64,000 nucleotides of DNA, from the NCBI GenBank assembly GCA_026416125.1, contig JAOAFT010000002.1:150773-214772 (forward strand), in the 5' to 3' direction. Below, in pieces: positions 27,187 to 36,589 of the stretch (position 1 is the first letter of the stretch; the number at the start of each line of letters is the position of its first letter). A program made the position numbers and the translations under genes. The notes below the pieces were generated by a model. That model did no database searches. It saw only the letters and a program-made list of their open reading frames with translations, and was not told the origin of the DNA. The DNA comes from Bacteroidota bacterium (GTDB taxonomy: Bacteria > Bacteroidota > Ignavibacteria > UBA10030).

Positions 27187-28026
27187 ATGGCTCGAGTTCT
27201 TTACCCGGAATCGCTTGAGATACCTGAACTTCAACCATATCGAGTACGGAAGAATAACTACGAACTCTTACGCGATGGTATATTTATCGCAGAAGGAAAG
27301 CGAGTTGTTGTACGCTTGCTTCATTCTTCACTTCATACTCGATCAGTGCTTACAACGCAGGTAGTGTGGGAATGGCTTGAGCAAAACATCCCTCAAGGTG
27401 CTCACACCGACCTTCCTGTTTACATTGCACAGCGTGAATTCCTTGCTCAGCTGGTTGGGTACGATGTTCAACAACCTATTCTTGCAATCGGAGAAGTACC
27501 ACACGATACTCAGCCAGAAACGATCTTGGCACAGAAAAGTTCAAAGTGTCTCTTCCTTGCTACTGATCACCTTATGAATCCGGATAATCTTGGTGTTATC
27601 GTGCGAAACTGTGTTGCTTTTAGCGTCGACATTCTCATAGCAGGCCCATCTTCAGCAAGTCCATATTATCGGAGAGCTGTTCGTAATTCTATGGGAAGCA
27701 TTTTTCATCTACCAGTATGCCATACCACTTCACTCACAAGAATCTTAGAGACCTTGAGAGATCGCTGGAGCTTTCAAATTGTTGCTGCTGATCCTAGTGG
27801 CCAAGAAGATCTCCACACATTTCGGTTTAGTGAAAACGTCTGCATCGTTGTAGGAAATGAAGCAAGCGGTATTAGCGATTGTGTGTTGAATGTATGCACT
27901 AATATTGTACGAATCCCACTCAGTCCAACTATTGATTCCTTCAACGTTTCAAATGCAACTGCTATCTTCTTGTGGGAACTGTGGAAACAACGAACGCTCG
28001 CTCCCTACACCTGTGTTTCTCTCTGA
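27187..28026 (+). CDS. SpoU (TrmH) family RNA 2'-O-methyltransferase
   Basis: 279 residues from ATG 27187, four bases after purU; the ORF-track start is inside purU. An N-terminal substrate-binding domain (about 1-110) precedes the SPOUT fold with motif 1 MNPDNLGVIVRN, motif 2 VVGNEASGIS and motif 3 IPLSPTIDSFNVSNATAI, which together bind AdoMet in a knot. The conserved N and R of motif 1 are present. It likely methylates a ribose in rRNA or tRNA; which one cannot be told. Its 3' end overlaps the opposite-strand GT4 gene by 22 bases. Confidence 0.88.
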   Translation: MARVLYPESLEIPELQPYRVRKNNYELLRDGIFIAEGKRVVVRLLHSSLHTRSVLTTQVVWEWLEQNIPQGAHTDLPVYIAQREFLAQLVGYDVQQPILAIGEVPHDTQPETILAQKSSKCLFLATDHLMNPDNLGVIVRNCVAFSVDILIAGPSSASPYYRRAVRNSMGSIFHLPVCHTTSLTRILETLRDRWSFQIVAADPSGQEDLHTFRFSENVCIVVGNEASGISDCVLNVCTNIVRIPLSPTIDSFNVSNATAIFLWELWKQRTLAPYTCVSL

Positions 28027-29090
28027 ACTTCACGATAGACACTGCGTATACAATTGACAACCTCATTGATATCATACCGTTGCTCTATGAATGAACGAGC
28101 CCACAACGGATCATGGAGCTGTGGAGTTGTGAGAATTGAAAGCAATGATTGAACGCAGAGATCAGTTGCAAATGGTTCTCGAACATTGAGATCACCAAAG
28201 TTACTGTAATATGCAGCCTCTGCCGTTTCTCTCCGAATTAAGCCGATAACCGATGATTCACCCACAGCAACAACTGGTGTTCCACATGCTAATGCCTCCA
28301 TTGCCACACGTCCAGCTCCAACAATAACATCGGCAGTATAATATACTGCCTCGATGTCAAACATGAATCCTCGGAGAATAACGTACGTTCCACCAAGCCG
28401 TTCGTTGATAGACGCAACTTCCCGCTCAACCTTCTGCCTATCGTTCATCCCACCAACAATGTGGAACTCAACACTGGGATATTCCGCACACACGCGTGGT
28501 ACCACATTCTTTAACAATGCAAGGAGCGCATCACCCTTAAACCCTGTAAAACGACCTACTATGGCAACCCGCTTCTTTCCATTGGTACATTCTCGTTGTG
28601 GACGGAACTTCCATCGTTGACAATCGATGCCGTTTGGAACCATCACAAGTTGTTCTTTCTTATACTTCATATCATTCTGCAAGTGATCGTAAATGGCACC
28701 ACATACTGCAATGAGTTTTTCACCGTACACAGAAAAATGACGACTGCTAAAATGGAGATGCTGACGCATATGAATACTGGAAACTAGTGGAATCCTTGTC
28801 ACGCGTGTTGCAAAGAACCCCACCCAAGCAGCAGCACGGGAATGTGCATGAACAACATCGATTTCTCGCTCACGTATGAGCGTACTCAGGTACTGTATAT
28901 TACGAATCCTCTGTGGATACGTTCGTTTACCAATCGGATGCGTGAGAACAGCTGCTGCGGTCTTTGTATGGAACGTGTCCGAAACAATAGTAACAGTATC
29001 ACCCCGGGCAATACACGCGTCTGCTAACGTTGCCGTATACGTTTCTGCTCCATTTACCTCATACTGAGAGAGTATGTGGAGAATATTCAT
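28005..29090 (-). CDS. Family 4 glycosyltransferase
   Basis: 361 residues from ATG 29090, which overlaps the ccmF stop as ATGA; the ORF-track start lies further inside ccmF. GT-B fold with an N-terminal acceptor domain (ILSQYEVNGAETYTATLA) and a C-terminal nucleotide-sugar domain carrying VGRFTGFKG and the acidic motif VAMEALACGTPVVAVGE. No membrane helix. Enzymes like this build surface polysaccharides or lipid-linked glycans. The pairing with ccmF has no evident functional meaning. The gene ends 22 bases inside the convergent SpoU gene. Confidence 0.85.
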   Translation of the reverse strand: MNILHILSQYEVNGAETYTATLADACIARGDTVTIVSDTFHTKTAAAVLTHPIGKRTYPQRIRNIQYLSTLIREREIDVVHAHSRAAAWVGFFATRVTRIPLVSSIHMRQHLHFSSRHFSVYGEKLIAVCGAIYDHLQNDMKYKKEQLVMVPNGIDCQRWKFRPQRECTNGKKRVAIVGRFTGFKGDALLALLKNVVPRVCAEYPSVEFHIVGGMNDRQKVEREVASINERLGGTYVILRGFMFDIEAVYYTADVIVGAGRVAMEALACGTPVVAVGESSVIGLIRRETAEAAYYSNFGDLNVREPFATDLCVQSLLSILTTPQLHDPLWARSFIEQRYDINEVVNCIRSVYREVQRETQV

Positions 29091-31336
29091 TGGATTGTTA
29101 AAGCTCCTCGAGTATGTTTCCACTCACGGCATCTCCGTTTCCATGCGAGTGCAATACCAATAAGTACACACAATGCAGATGCCCACATCATACTCATCCA
29201 TGGTTTACAACTTACCTCAACAAGGAGAGCTCGTGTCCATTCTCCGTTAACAGGCCGTCGCAATATCCCAAGCTGAACACGTGGTACTTCGATTCCCATT
29301 GGAAAACTGAGAGCAAGAAGTACAATACCATAACTACTATCATGTAGAAATGTTGGACGAGCTTCCTTTAGATCCCCTCCATCAAAAACTGAGTATACAC
29401 AAAGAGTATCAACACTTGTCCGTGACCGTACTTCGATGAGAGCACCTAAGGGTAATGTGCCTCCCATGTTGGTAAGTGTATTTCCTTGAAGTTGAAAACC
29501 CACGAATCGAAACTTTGTATTGCCGAAATGCCATGATTCATTCTTCTTCATTGTTAGGATTGTATCGTAGTGCCGCGAATGTCTTGGAGAGTAAAGTTTC
29601 AAAGGTTCAATGTATATATCCTCATTCCAACGAATCCAATAATCTGGTGTTTTATATATTATTCTACCATCATTACTCATCACCATCGATGGTTCAAGAA
29701 TAGACTTTGATGATCCATCACGCACCTCAATCCCACAGAGTATAATATCGTTCGAAGTAGACCGAGGACCAAGAAATGTAAATTCTTTCCCATAGAGTTT
29801 CTGTGGTATATTTTCTTTCAATATAACAGTTTGTTTCTCGCTGTATTGTGATGAAGTAACAATCGCCAAAATAAAGAGAACAACGCCACTGTGTGAGAGA
29901 AGTCCTCCAAGTGCTATTGGATTTGATCGAGCAATCCTGATACTTTGAAGCACTCCAACACTCAGTGCAAAGGATGATGTAAAACCAAGCAAAAGTACAA
30001 CACTACTCCTAACTCCAAGAAGCAGTATTCCCCCAAGAGCACAGGATGCGATCCCACAGTGCACAGCAAGTTTTCGAAAAAACATCCTCCGTGAATTTGT
30101 ATGCCATTGGAGTATAAGACTTATGCCAATGGTAACTACTAGACACACTGCAAGTGGCAGCAGTGACGTATTGTAGTACTCCACCGTCACAACTCTTTGA
30201 GTAAAGAGAGGAAGAAATGTTCCAATGATGACAAGCATTCCAATGCACCCTAGAATGAGGATTCCCAATACAACCATTGATTCACGAGAGAGAGGTGAAC
30301 TTTCTACCATAGTACGTTGAAAATGTTTCCATCGACAAATAATAAGAAAAGCACCACCAACAAATATCACTACCATCCAAACGATAAGCATCCAGTATAA
30401 ACTACGACTCGGATTGAGAAATGAGTGTACCGAGGAATCGGCTAGTATGCCACTGCGTGTTAGGAACGTACTAACTACAACAAAAAAATATGAGAGCCAT
30501 GAAAAAATGTACACCGAACGATGGAGATAGTTTGTGTGCATGTGAACAATCACTGCATGAAGTGCCATGAGGAGGGAAAGCCACGGGAATAATGATGCAT
30601 TCTCCACAGGATCCCAGCACCACCATCCTCCCCATCCAAGGACGCCATAAGCCCAATACCCACCAACAATTATTCCGATTCCTAAAAACAATAGTGCACC
30701 CAAAACCCATGGCAATATACTCCTAACGTTTCCAGTCCCTTGCAAACGCATAAGGAATGCACTCGTGTACGCAAAGGGAACCATACACAGTGCATACCCT
30801 AAAAACAACAATGGAGGGTGCAGCACCATCCAAAAATTTTTAAGGAGAGGGTTAAGGCCTCGACCATCAAGTGGTACTACATTTGGTCTATGATCTTGGA
30901 ATACTTCCCAGGTGTAGGTGAACGGAGATTGAAGAGCAAGAGTAGTTGTAAGAAAGAAGATCGTAGCTGTGTACACAAGCAATACTTCTCGCTCTACATT
31001 GAGAGACGTTGCATGATTTAAAACAACGATACCTATCCACGCAGTAAAAAACAGCCAGAGCAATAAGCTACCCTCTGGTCCTGCCCACAACGAAGCAATA
31101 AGCAGCGGTATTGAAAGTGAGCGAGAACTATACTGGTACACATATGCATATTGAAATTGATGAGTGAGAATGTTCAAGAGTACTACAACGGTTACTGCAG
31201 TAACACCTGAGACAGAAAATAAGAACGCAATTCGTGCAAACGGAACAGTAGATGATCTCCGAAACGAGACACCGTAGAGTATAAGAGATGTACCCGATGC
31301 GATAACTGTTAACGTGAGAAGTATTGAACCAAGCAT
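29087..31336 (-). CDS. ccmF: Cytochrome c maturation protein CcmF-like (haem lyase)
   Basis: 749 residues with about 14 membrane segments. The CcmF/CcsA haem-handling tryptophan motif is WGGWWCWDPVENASLFPW, followed by a large external domain and a C-terminal helix. Conserved surroundings LLKNFWMVLHPPLLFLGY carry a haem-ligand histidine. CcmF joins haem to apocytochrome c CXXCH motifs outside the cytoplasm. The motif has cysteine where most homologues have alanine or phenylalanine. No other ccm gene is in the window; an upstream CoA-transferase ends 64 bases away. Confidence 0.88.
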   Translation of the reverse strand: MLGSILLTLTVIASGTSLILYGVSFRRSSTVPFARIAFLFSVSGVTAVTVVVLLNILTHQFQYAYVYQYSSRSLSIPLLIASLWAGPEGSLLLWLFFTAWIGIVVLNHATSLNVEREVLLVYTATIFFLTTTLALQSPFTYTWEVFQDHRPNVVPLDGRGLNPLLKNFWMVLHPPLLFLGYALCMVPFAYTSAFLMRLQGTGNVRSILPWVLGALLFLGIGIIVGGYWAYGVLGWGGWWCWDPVENASLFPWLSLLMALHAVIVHMHTNYLHRSVYIFSWLSYFFVVVSTFLTRSGILADSSVHSFLNPSRSLYWMLIVWMVVIFVGGAFLIICRWKHFQRTMVESSPLSRESMVVLGILILGCIGMLVIIGTFLPLFTQRVVTVEYYNTSLLPLAVCLVVTIGISLILQWHTNSRRMFFRKLAVHCGIASCALGGILLLGVRSSVVLLLGFTSSFALSVGVLQSIRIARSNPIALGGLLSHSGVVLFILAIVTSSQYSEKQTVILKENIPQKLYGKEFTFLGPRSTSNDIILCGIEVRDGSSKSILEPSMVMSNDGRIIYKTPDYWIRWNEDIYIEPLKLYSPRHSRHYDTILTMKKNESWHFGNTKFRFVGFQLQGNTLTNMGGTLPLGALIEVRSRTSVDTLCVYSVFDGGDLKEARPTFLHDSSYGIVLLALSFPMGIEVPRVQLGILRRPVNGEWTRALLVEVSCKPWMSMMWASALCVLIGIALAWKRRCREWKHTRGALTIQ

Positions 31337-31400
31337 AGAGTTTTAAGAAACAGAGTTAGGAATTACCAGTGTGTTGTTCTCAAGAACACTTTGAAAAATT

Positions 31401-32708
31401 TTACCAGTCTGTTTTTTTTATAAAGAGAGATGAAAAGTACTGTTCTAACTCACTTCTGAACTTTGGATGAGCAATTGAAATGAGTGCCTCAGCTCGTTGA
31501 TGAATATTCTTTCCATGGAGAGAGGCAACACCATACTCTGTTACCACATAGTGAACATCGGCACGCGTTGTTACAACTCCGGCACCCTGACGGAGTTGAG
31601 GAACAATTTTTGAATATTTCCCATCTTTTGTTGTTGATGGAAGAGCAATAATAGGTTTTCCACCTTTCGAGTAAGCACTTCCTCGAATGAAGTCAACCTG
31701 TCCACCGAATCCACTGTAAATTTTGGTACCTATAGAATCAGCGCAAACCTGGCCAGTAATATCAACTTCAATCGCTGAGTTAACAGCAACCATTCTCTCA
31801 TTCTGTGCAATGATAAATGGATTATTAGTGTAATCACAGGGATGAATTTCAAACAATGGGTTGTTGTTCACATACTCGTAGAGCTGCCTGGAGCCAAGTA
31901 TGAACGTCGCAACTGCTTTGTTTGGATGAATGGTTTTTCTGAGGTTAGTGATAATTCCCTTCTCAACAGCTTTCATTACACCATCAGACACCATTTCTGA
32001 GTGAATACCCAAATGTTGCTTGCCTTCGAGGCGAGCAAGAACCGCATCCGGAATCCCACCGATACCCATCTGTAATGTTGCTCCATCCTCAATCATCGGT
32101 GCAATGTAATCTGCAATTTTTTCTTCAATGTCCGTTGATGTCTTAGGTCTATATTCCAAGAGTGGCTCAGAACACTCTACAATTTTATGAACACGAGAGA
32201 CATGAACGAAGACATCGCCGAGTGTCCGAGGCATTTGCTCATTTACCTGGGCAACAACAATCTTTGCAGATTCAACAGCTGCTTTCGAAGCTGCGCATTC
32301 AACCCCTAGGCTCATGAACCCATGAGCATCGGGAGGTGAAACGTGAATAATTGCAACATCTAACGGAATGTAGCCATGCCGAAAGAGATTTGGAACTTCA
32401 GAGAGATGAACAGGTACATAATCTGAAACACCCTGTGCAATTGACTCTCGATCACCTGGTCCGACAAAGAGTGAATTGTGATGAAAATGACTTTCCATCC
32501 CAGGTTTTGAGAGTGGATCATCACCCATAAGAAGGAGATGATTCACTTCCACATTCGAGAGTTCATTTGCACGTGCAGCCAGTGCCCTTGTGAGCAGAAG
32601 AGGTGTTGCAGCATTTCCACTGATGAAAATTCTATCACCAGATTTAATGCATTGCACCGCTTCTTCGGCAGAAACAATCTTTGATCGATATTGATCAACC
32701 CACGTCAT
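31401..32708 (-). CDS. Acetyl-CoA hydrolase/4-hydroxybutyrate CoA-transferase family protein
   Basis: 435 residues from ATG 32708 (GAGGG upstream); the 115 extra residues in the ORF track lie over alanine dehydrogenase and do not resemble the family. The length and sequence suit the AbfT/Cat-type CoA-transferases. Family segments are GDRIFISGNAATP, GIGGIPDAV, the catalytic glutamate in GIHSEMVSDG, SGFGGQVDFIRGS and VVTEYGVASLHGK. It transfers CoA between acyl-CoA and acetate or another acid, and is 25 bases downstream of ald, suggesting a fermentative role. Exact acyl substrate unknown. Confidence 0.88.
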   Translation of the reverse strand: MTWVDQYRSKIVSAEEAVQCIKSGDRIFISGNAATPLLLTRALAARANELSNVEVNHLLLMGDDPLSKPGMESHFHHNSLFVGPGDRESIAQGVSDYVPVHLSEVPNLFRHGYIPLDVAIIHVSPPDAHGFMSLGVECAASKAAVESAKIVVAQVNEQMPRTLGDVFVHVSRVHKIVECSEPLLEYRPKTSTDIEEKIADYIAPMIEDGATLQMGIGGIPDAVLARLEGKQHLGIHSEMVSDGVMKAVEKGIITNLRKTIHPNKAVATFILGSRQLYEYVNNNPLFEIHPCDYTNNPFIIAQNERMVAVNSAIEVDITGQVCADSIGTKIYSGFGGQVDFIRGSAYSKGGKPIIALPSTTKDGKYSKIVPQLRQGAGVVTTRADVHYVVTEYGVASLHGKNIHQRAEALISIAHPKFRSELEQYFSSLFIKKTDW

Positions 32709-32733
32709 ACGTTCCCTCTTTTCCCCACAAGAA

Positions 32734-33849
32734 CTATACGATGCTTGCGATTTCAGTATACTCAATATTGAAAGCACGTGCTGCAGCTTTGTTTGTGCAG
32801 TATCCCTTGTACGTACATACACCGTTGGCAAGTCCTTTATCCTGCTTGAGCACCTTCTCAATACCCAGTTCTGTAGCTTCACTGAGGTATGGAAGAAGAA
32901 CATTTGTCCACCCAACCGTTGATGTCCGCGGAACTGCGGCTGGCATGTTTGGTACACAGTAATGAACAACGTGATGAACAACAAACGTCGGATCAAGGAG
33001 CGTTGTTGGGCGACTCGTTTCCACACATCCTCCATGGTCGATTGAGACATCAACAATCACAGATCCTGGTTGCATCTTTCTTACCATTTCTTCTGTTACA
33101 AGGTGTGGGGTTTTTTCTCCTTTCAGTAATACTGCTCCAATAAGAACATCTGCTTTTTCTACAGCAAGTTCAATGTAGTAAGGATTTGCAATAGCTGTTG
33201 ATATACGCCACTGGAGAAGATTCTCAAGTTCACGCAATTTGGTAATGTTTCTATCAATCACAGTGACGTTTGCGCCTAGCCCTAATGCAACACGAGCTGC
33301 TGTTCTCCCAACTGTTCCTGCACCAAGGATGACAACATTTGCAGCGGGTACACCGGGGATACTTCCTAAAAGAATTCCGCGACCGCCTTGTTTTGTTTGC
33401 AGGTAGTGTGCTGCAACTTGGATTGAAAGTTGGCCTGCTATTTCACCCATCATCTGGACAATCGGGAGTTCACCTCGATCGTTCTCTATAAGCTCATGAG
33501 CTATAGCTGTTACTTTCTTTGAGAGTAACGTCTCAATGACTGTACGTTTTGCAATAGGTAAGTGAAGTGCGGAAAAAAGTGTTTGATTATCGTGAAGAAG
33601 GTTCAATTCCTCGAGTGTAGGTGGTGATATTTTCAATATGACATCAGAACGATTGACAAGCTCTTCAGCGCTGTAAACAATTATGGCTCCTGCTTCCTGG
33701 TACTCGTGGTCGCTAAAAAAGCTTTGAGCTCCAGCATTACGTTCAACATACACGGTCGCACCTAGTTTTACAAGCGCTCGTACACCTCCTGGTGTTAACG
33801 AAACTCTCCGTTCGGAAGGGAACCGATCTTTTAAAACTCCGATGTTCAT
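32734..33849 (-). CDS. ald: Alanine dehydrogenase
   Basis: 371 residues, typical length. It interconverts L-alanine and pyruvate plus ammonia with NAD. The start at 33849 is preferred over 33858 because GGAGG lies nine bases before it. Ald signatures include the opening GVLKDRFPSERRVSLTPGGV, ALHLPIAKR with the catalytic histidine, the GSIPGVPAANVVILGAGTVG dinucleotide site and VDVSIDHGGCVETS with the catalytic aspartate. The CoA-transferase follows. A pyridine nucleotide transhydrogenase alpha subunit is related but would be longer and paired with beta. Confidence 0.93.
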   Translation of the reverse strand: MNIGVLKDRFPSERRVSLTPGGVRALVKLGATVYVERNAGAQSFFSDHEYQEAGAIIVYSAEELVNRSDVILKISPPTLEELNLLHDNQTLFSALHLPIAKRTVIETLLSKKVTAIAHELIENDRGELPIVQMMGEIAGQLSIQVAAHYLQTKQGGRGILLGSIPGVPAANVVILGAGTVGRTAARVALGLGANVTVIDRNITKLRELENLLQWRISTAIANPYYIELAVEKADVLIGAVLLKGEKTPHLVTEEMVRKMQPGSVIVDVSIDHGGCVETSRPTTLLDPTFVVHHVVHYCVPNMPAAVPRTSTVGWTNVLLPYLSEATELGIEKVLKQDKGLANGVCTYKGYCTNKAAARAFNIEYTEIASIV

Positions 33850-33936
33850 CCTAATCATCCTCCACTCTTCATGTTACGTACTATCCCTCCAACCAATAAC
33901 ATGATCGATAGATACAACCCTACCCAACGTTTCTGT

Positions 33937-34497
33937 TTACTTCACAAGGCTCCATGCTCTTGCAATCTCTTTTCCACGAACTAATGCTCGTTCGTTGCTG
34001 TCGATGAGATGTTGCCGATGGGATGGTAAAACACTCCGAAGCGCAACCAGAATATGTTCTGATTTTACAATTGGAAGCTTCTCTAAAAAGGCACCAAGTA
34101 GAACCATATTCGCAACTTGTTTACTCATGAGTTTTTCTGCCTCTACAATGCCAGGGATGCAGAGCACCTCAAGATCATTCCTCAGTGGTGGTCGTATAAT
34201 CGTTGACTGTTCGTATACCAGAAGTCCTTGAGGACGAATTGCTCTTTCAAATTTATCGAGTGCTGGTTGACTCAATAAAATGGCAGCATCAAACGTTGAT
34301 ACTAGTGGAGAGCTAATGTGCTGATCGGAAATTATTACGATACAATTAGCTGTCCCACCACGCATCTCAGGACCATACGATGGCATCCAACTAACTTCTT
34401 TCCCTTCGCTGACTGCAGCGTACGCAAGAATTTGTCCAAGCAAGAGTACTCCTTGACCACCAAAGCCAGCGATAATCAATTCATACGTTGATTTCAT
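33937..34497 (-). CDS. korC: 2-Oxoacid:ferredoxin oxidoreductase, gamma subunit
   Basis: 186 residues. The gamma domain of pyruvate/2-oxoglutarate ferredoxin oxidoreductases is recognised from ELIIAGFGGQGVLLLGQIL near the N-terminus and WMPSYGPEMRGGTANC. AAGGAAG just upstream supports the ATG. It is the last of four Kor subunits in order D-A-B-C, 12 bases after korB, and precedes ald by 87 bases. The complex makes acyl-CoA and reduced ferredoxin from a 2-oxoacid and CoA. Substrate specificity (2-oxoglutarate or branched-chain) is not resolved by this subunit. Confidence 0.88.
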   Translation of the reverse strand: MKSTYELIIAGFGGQGVLLLGQILAYAAVSEGKEVSWMPSYGPEMRGGTANCIVIISDQHISSPLVSTFDAAILLSQPALDKFERAIRPQGLLVYEQSTIIRPPLRNDLEVLCIPGIVEAEKLMSKQVANMVLLGAFLEKLPIVKSEHILVALRSVLPSHRQHLIDSNERALVRGKEIARAWSLVK

Positions 34498-34509
34498 CCA
34501 ACTTCCTTT

Positions 34510-35265
34510 TCATTCCTTCGGTACCTTCAAATCACCAAGAGGATAGTATGGAATCATGTGCTCCATGAGCCACTTATTTGCCTCCACTGGCGTCATTTTC
34601 CACCCTGATGGGCAATTCGATACAACTTCAACAAAGCAGGTACCTTTATTCCTTCGTTGGTACAGAAACGATTGTGTGAGTGCCTTCTTCAACTTTCGTA
34701 CAACCTGTGCATTGTACACTGCTTGCCGTGTAACATAGTATGCTCCGGGCAGTTGAGCAACGAGTTCTGTGATTTTCAACGGAAACCCCATCGTACGAAC
34801 ATCACGTCCGAATGGTGTTGTAGACGTCTTCATACCCTCGAGTGTTGTTGGTGCCATTTGTCCGCCGGTCATCCCATAAATTCCATTGTTGATAAAAACC
34901 ATCAAAATATTTTCACCCCTATTCACAGTATGAATTGTTTCACCAGTACCAATAGCAGCCAAGTCACCATCACCTTGGTATGAGAAAACATACTTACCTG
35001 GAAGTACTCGCTTTATTCCGGTCGCCACAGCACTTGCTCGTCCGTGAGCTGCCTCTTGCATATCAATATTCATGTAGTCATACGCAAACACAGAACACCC
35101 TACTGGCGCTACACCAATTGTTTCGGATTGAATACCAAGTTCTTCAACTACTTCCATGAGTATTTTATGTACAACACCGTGTCCACATCCAGGACAGTAG
35201 TGCATTGGTGTTTCTGTGAGTGTGGTTGGTCGTTGGTACACAACCTCCATGTGAATGTCACGCAT
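34510..35265 (-). CDS. korB: 2-Oxoacid:ferredoxin oxidoreductase, beta (TPP-binding) subunit
   Basis: 251 residues from ATG 35265, chosen for AGGGAG six bases upstream. The thiamine diphosphate site SYQGDGDLAAIG followed by FINNGIYGMTGGQ, and the cluster-ligand motif HYCPGCGHG near the N-terminus, are diagnostic. It binds TPP and one 4Fe-4S cluster and does the decarboxylation chemistry together with the alpha subunit. It begins 14 bases after korA. Confidence 0.92.
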   Translation of the reverse strand: MRDIHMEVVYQRPTTLTETPMHYCPGCGHGVVHKILMEVVEELGIQSETIGVAPVGCSVFAYDYMNIDMQEAAHGRASAVATGIKRVLPGKYVFSYQGDGDLAAIGTGETIHTVNRGENILMVFINNGIYGMTGGQMAPTTLEGMKTSTTPFGRDVRTMGFPLKITELVAQLPGAYYVTRQAVYNAQVVRKLKKALTQSFLYQRRNKGTCFVEVVSNCPSGWKMTPVEANKWLMEHMIPYYPLGDLKVPKE

Positions 35266-35279
35266 TATGTACTCCCTTT

Positions 35280-36350
35280 TCAACAAAGTGATTCAAGTTT
35301 TTCCAAAATTTCTTCTACGGTAGGAATAATCCCACCAAGTCTTCCATAGAAATGAACAGGTCTCTTCCCATTAACACTCAGTCGCACGTCTTCTACCATC
35401 TGGCCGGCATTCATTTCAACTGTTAAAAACACCCTTGCTGTTTCTGCAAGCTGTTGGAGGATAGTTGTTGGAAATGGATACAACGTAATAGGACGAACCA
35501 TTCCCACTTTAATTCCTTTCTCACGAGCAAGTTCGAGTACTTTTTGACATATTCGAGCCATCAACCCGAATGCTACAAGCATAATCTCTGCATCCTCTGT
35601 TTGGATACATTCGTATCGTACATCCGATTCCCGCATTTGTGCATACTTTGCTTGGAGTACGAGATTAACTTCTTCCATTTTCTCAGGTTGAATGAACAGT
35701 GAGGTAATGATGTTACGTTCCCGTGTTGGTGGTTTTCCAGTTGTTGCCCATGGTGCCGGCGCTGGAGGAAGAACACCCTTTGGTGGAAGCACGACCCGCT
35801 CCATCATCTGACCAAGTGCACCATCAGTTAAGATCATAACAGGATTTCTATATTTCTCAGCAAGTTTGAAACCTTCAATAACAAAATCCACCATTTCTTG
35901 TACCGTTGAGGGAGCGAGGACAAGGAGGTGGTAATCCCCATGTCCTCCACCCTTTACAGCTTGAAAGTAATCAGCTTGCGATGGTTGGATAGTACCCAAT
36001 CCTGGGCCACCACGTTGAACATTCACAATTAAAGCAGGAAGTTGTGCAGATGCCATGTACGACAAGCCTTCTTGCATTAAACTAATCCCTGGACTTGAGG
36101 ATGAAATCATCACTCGTGCCCCCGCACCAGCAGCACCGTAGACCATGTTGATTGCTGCCACTTCACTCTCAGCTTGGAGCACCACAACACCTGGATATTC
36201 ATGGGCATGGAGTGTTAAGTATTCCAATATCTCTGATTGAGGTGTAATAGGGTACCCAAAGTAGGCTTGCATCCCTGCACGGAATGCTGCCTCAGCAAGT
36301 GCTTCATTCCCTTTCATCAGTCGAACATCATCCATGCCGTTGGTTTTCAT
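35280..36350 (-). CDS. korA: 2-Oxoacid:ferredoxin oxidoreductase, alpha subunit (KorA/VorB type)
   Basis: 356 residues. The alpha subunit motif GYPITPQSEILEYL, the SSSSPGISLMQEGLSYMA segment and QRGGPGLGT are clear, with a transketolase-like C-terminal domain. Because gamma is a separate gene, the enzyme is the four-subunit Kor/Vor type rather than a fused Por. Many databases call such proteins VorB; the substrate might be 2-oxoglutarate or 2-oxoisovalerate. It overlaps the ferredoxin gene by four bases. Confidence 0.9.
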   Translation of the reverse strand: MKTNGMDDVRLMKGNEALAEAAFRAGMQAYFGYPITPQSEILEYLTLHAHEYPGVVVLQAESEVAAINMVYGAAGAGARVMISSSSPGISLMQEGLSYMASAQLPALIVNVQRGGPGLGTIQPSQADYFQAVKGGGHGDYHLLVLAPSTVQEMVDFVIEGFKLAEKYRNPVMILTDGALGQMMERVVLPPKGVLPPAPAPWATTGKPPTRERNIITSLFIQPEKMEEVNLVLQAKYAQMRESDVRYECIQTEDAEIMLVAFGLMARICQKVLELAREKGIKVGMVRPITLYPFPTTILQQLAETARVFLTVEMNAGQMVEDVRLSVNGKRPVHFYGRLGGIIPTVEEILEKLESLC

Positions 36351-36589
36351 ATCTTCTCTTCAGCCTTCTGCTTGACCTGCCGATACACTGTAATCACAGC
36401 GTCGGGACACACAAGTGCACAATTCAAGCATCCAGTACAAGTATCAGCAATCAGTTGCGCGTATCGATACCCTTGGGTGTTTAAGGATTCGCTCAAACCT
36501 AAACACTGCTGGGGGCATGCTACAATGCAGAGTTCACATCCTTTACAAAGATTGATAGTAATTTCTACTGAACCTTTAACCGTTGCCAT
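36347..36589 (-). CDS. korD: 2-Oxoacid:ferredoxin oxidoreductase, delta subunit (2x4Fe-4S ferredoxin)
   Basis: 80 residues. Two CxxCxxCxxxCP motifs, C15-C18-C21-C25 and C51-C54-C57-C61, bind two 4Fe-4S clusters; an extra cysteine, C29, sits near the first. This ferredoxin domain passes electrons from the TPP subunit to free ferredoxin. It is the first gene of the korDABC operon and overlaps korA as ATGA. AAGGTG lies upstream. Confidence 0.92.
   Translation of the reverse strand: MATVKGSVEITINLCKGCELCIVACPQQCLGLSESLNTQGYRYAQLIADTCTGCLNCALVCPDAVITVYRQVKQKAEEKI

Noticed and set aside
31375-31388. TGTTCT-CA-AGAACA inverted repeat downstream of the CoA-transferase
   Set aside because: Two-base loop and no clear T-run on the gene strand; not enough for a terminator call.
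32709-33056. 115-residue N-terminal extension of the CoA-transferase ORF
   Set aside because: It lies over alanine dehydrogenase, has no family similarity, and an ATG with GAGGG upstream starts the family sequence at 32708.
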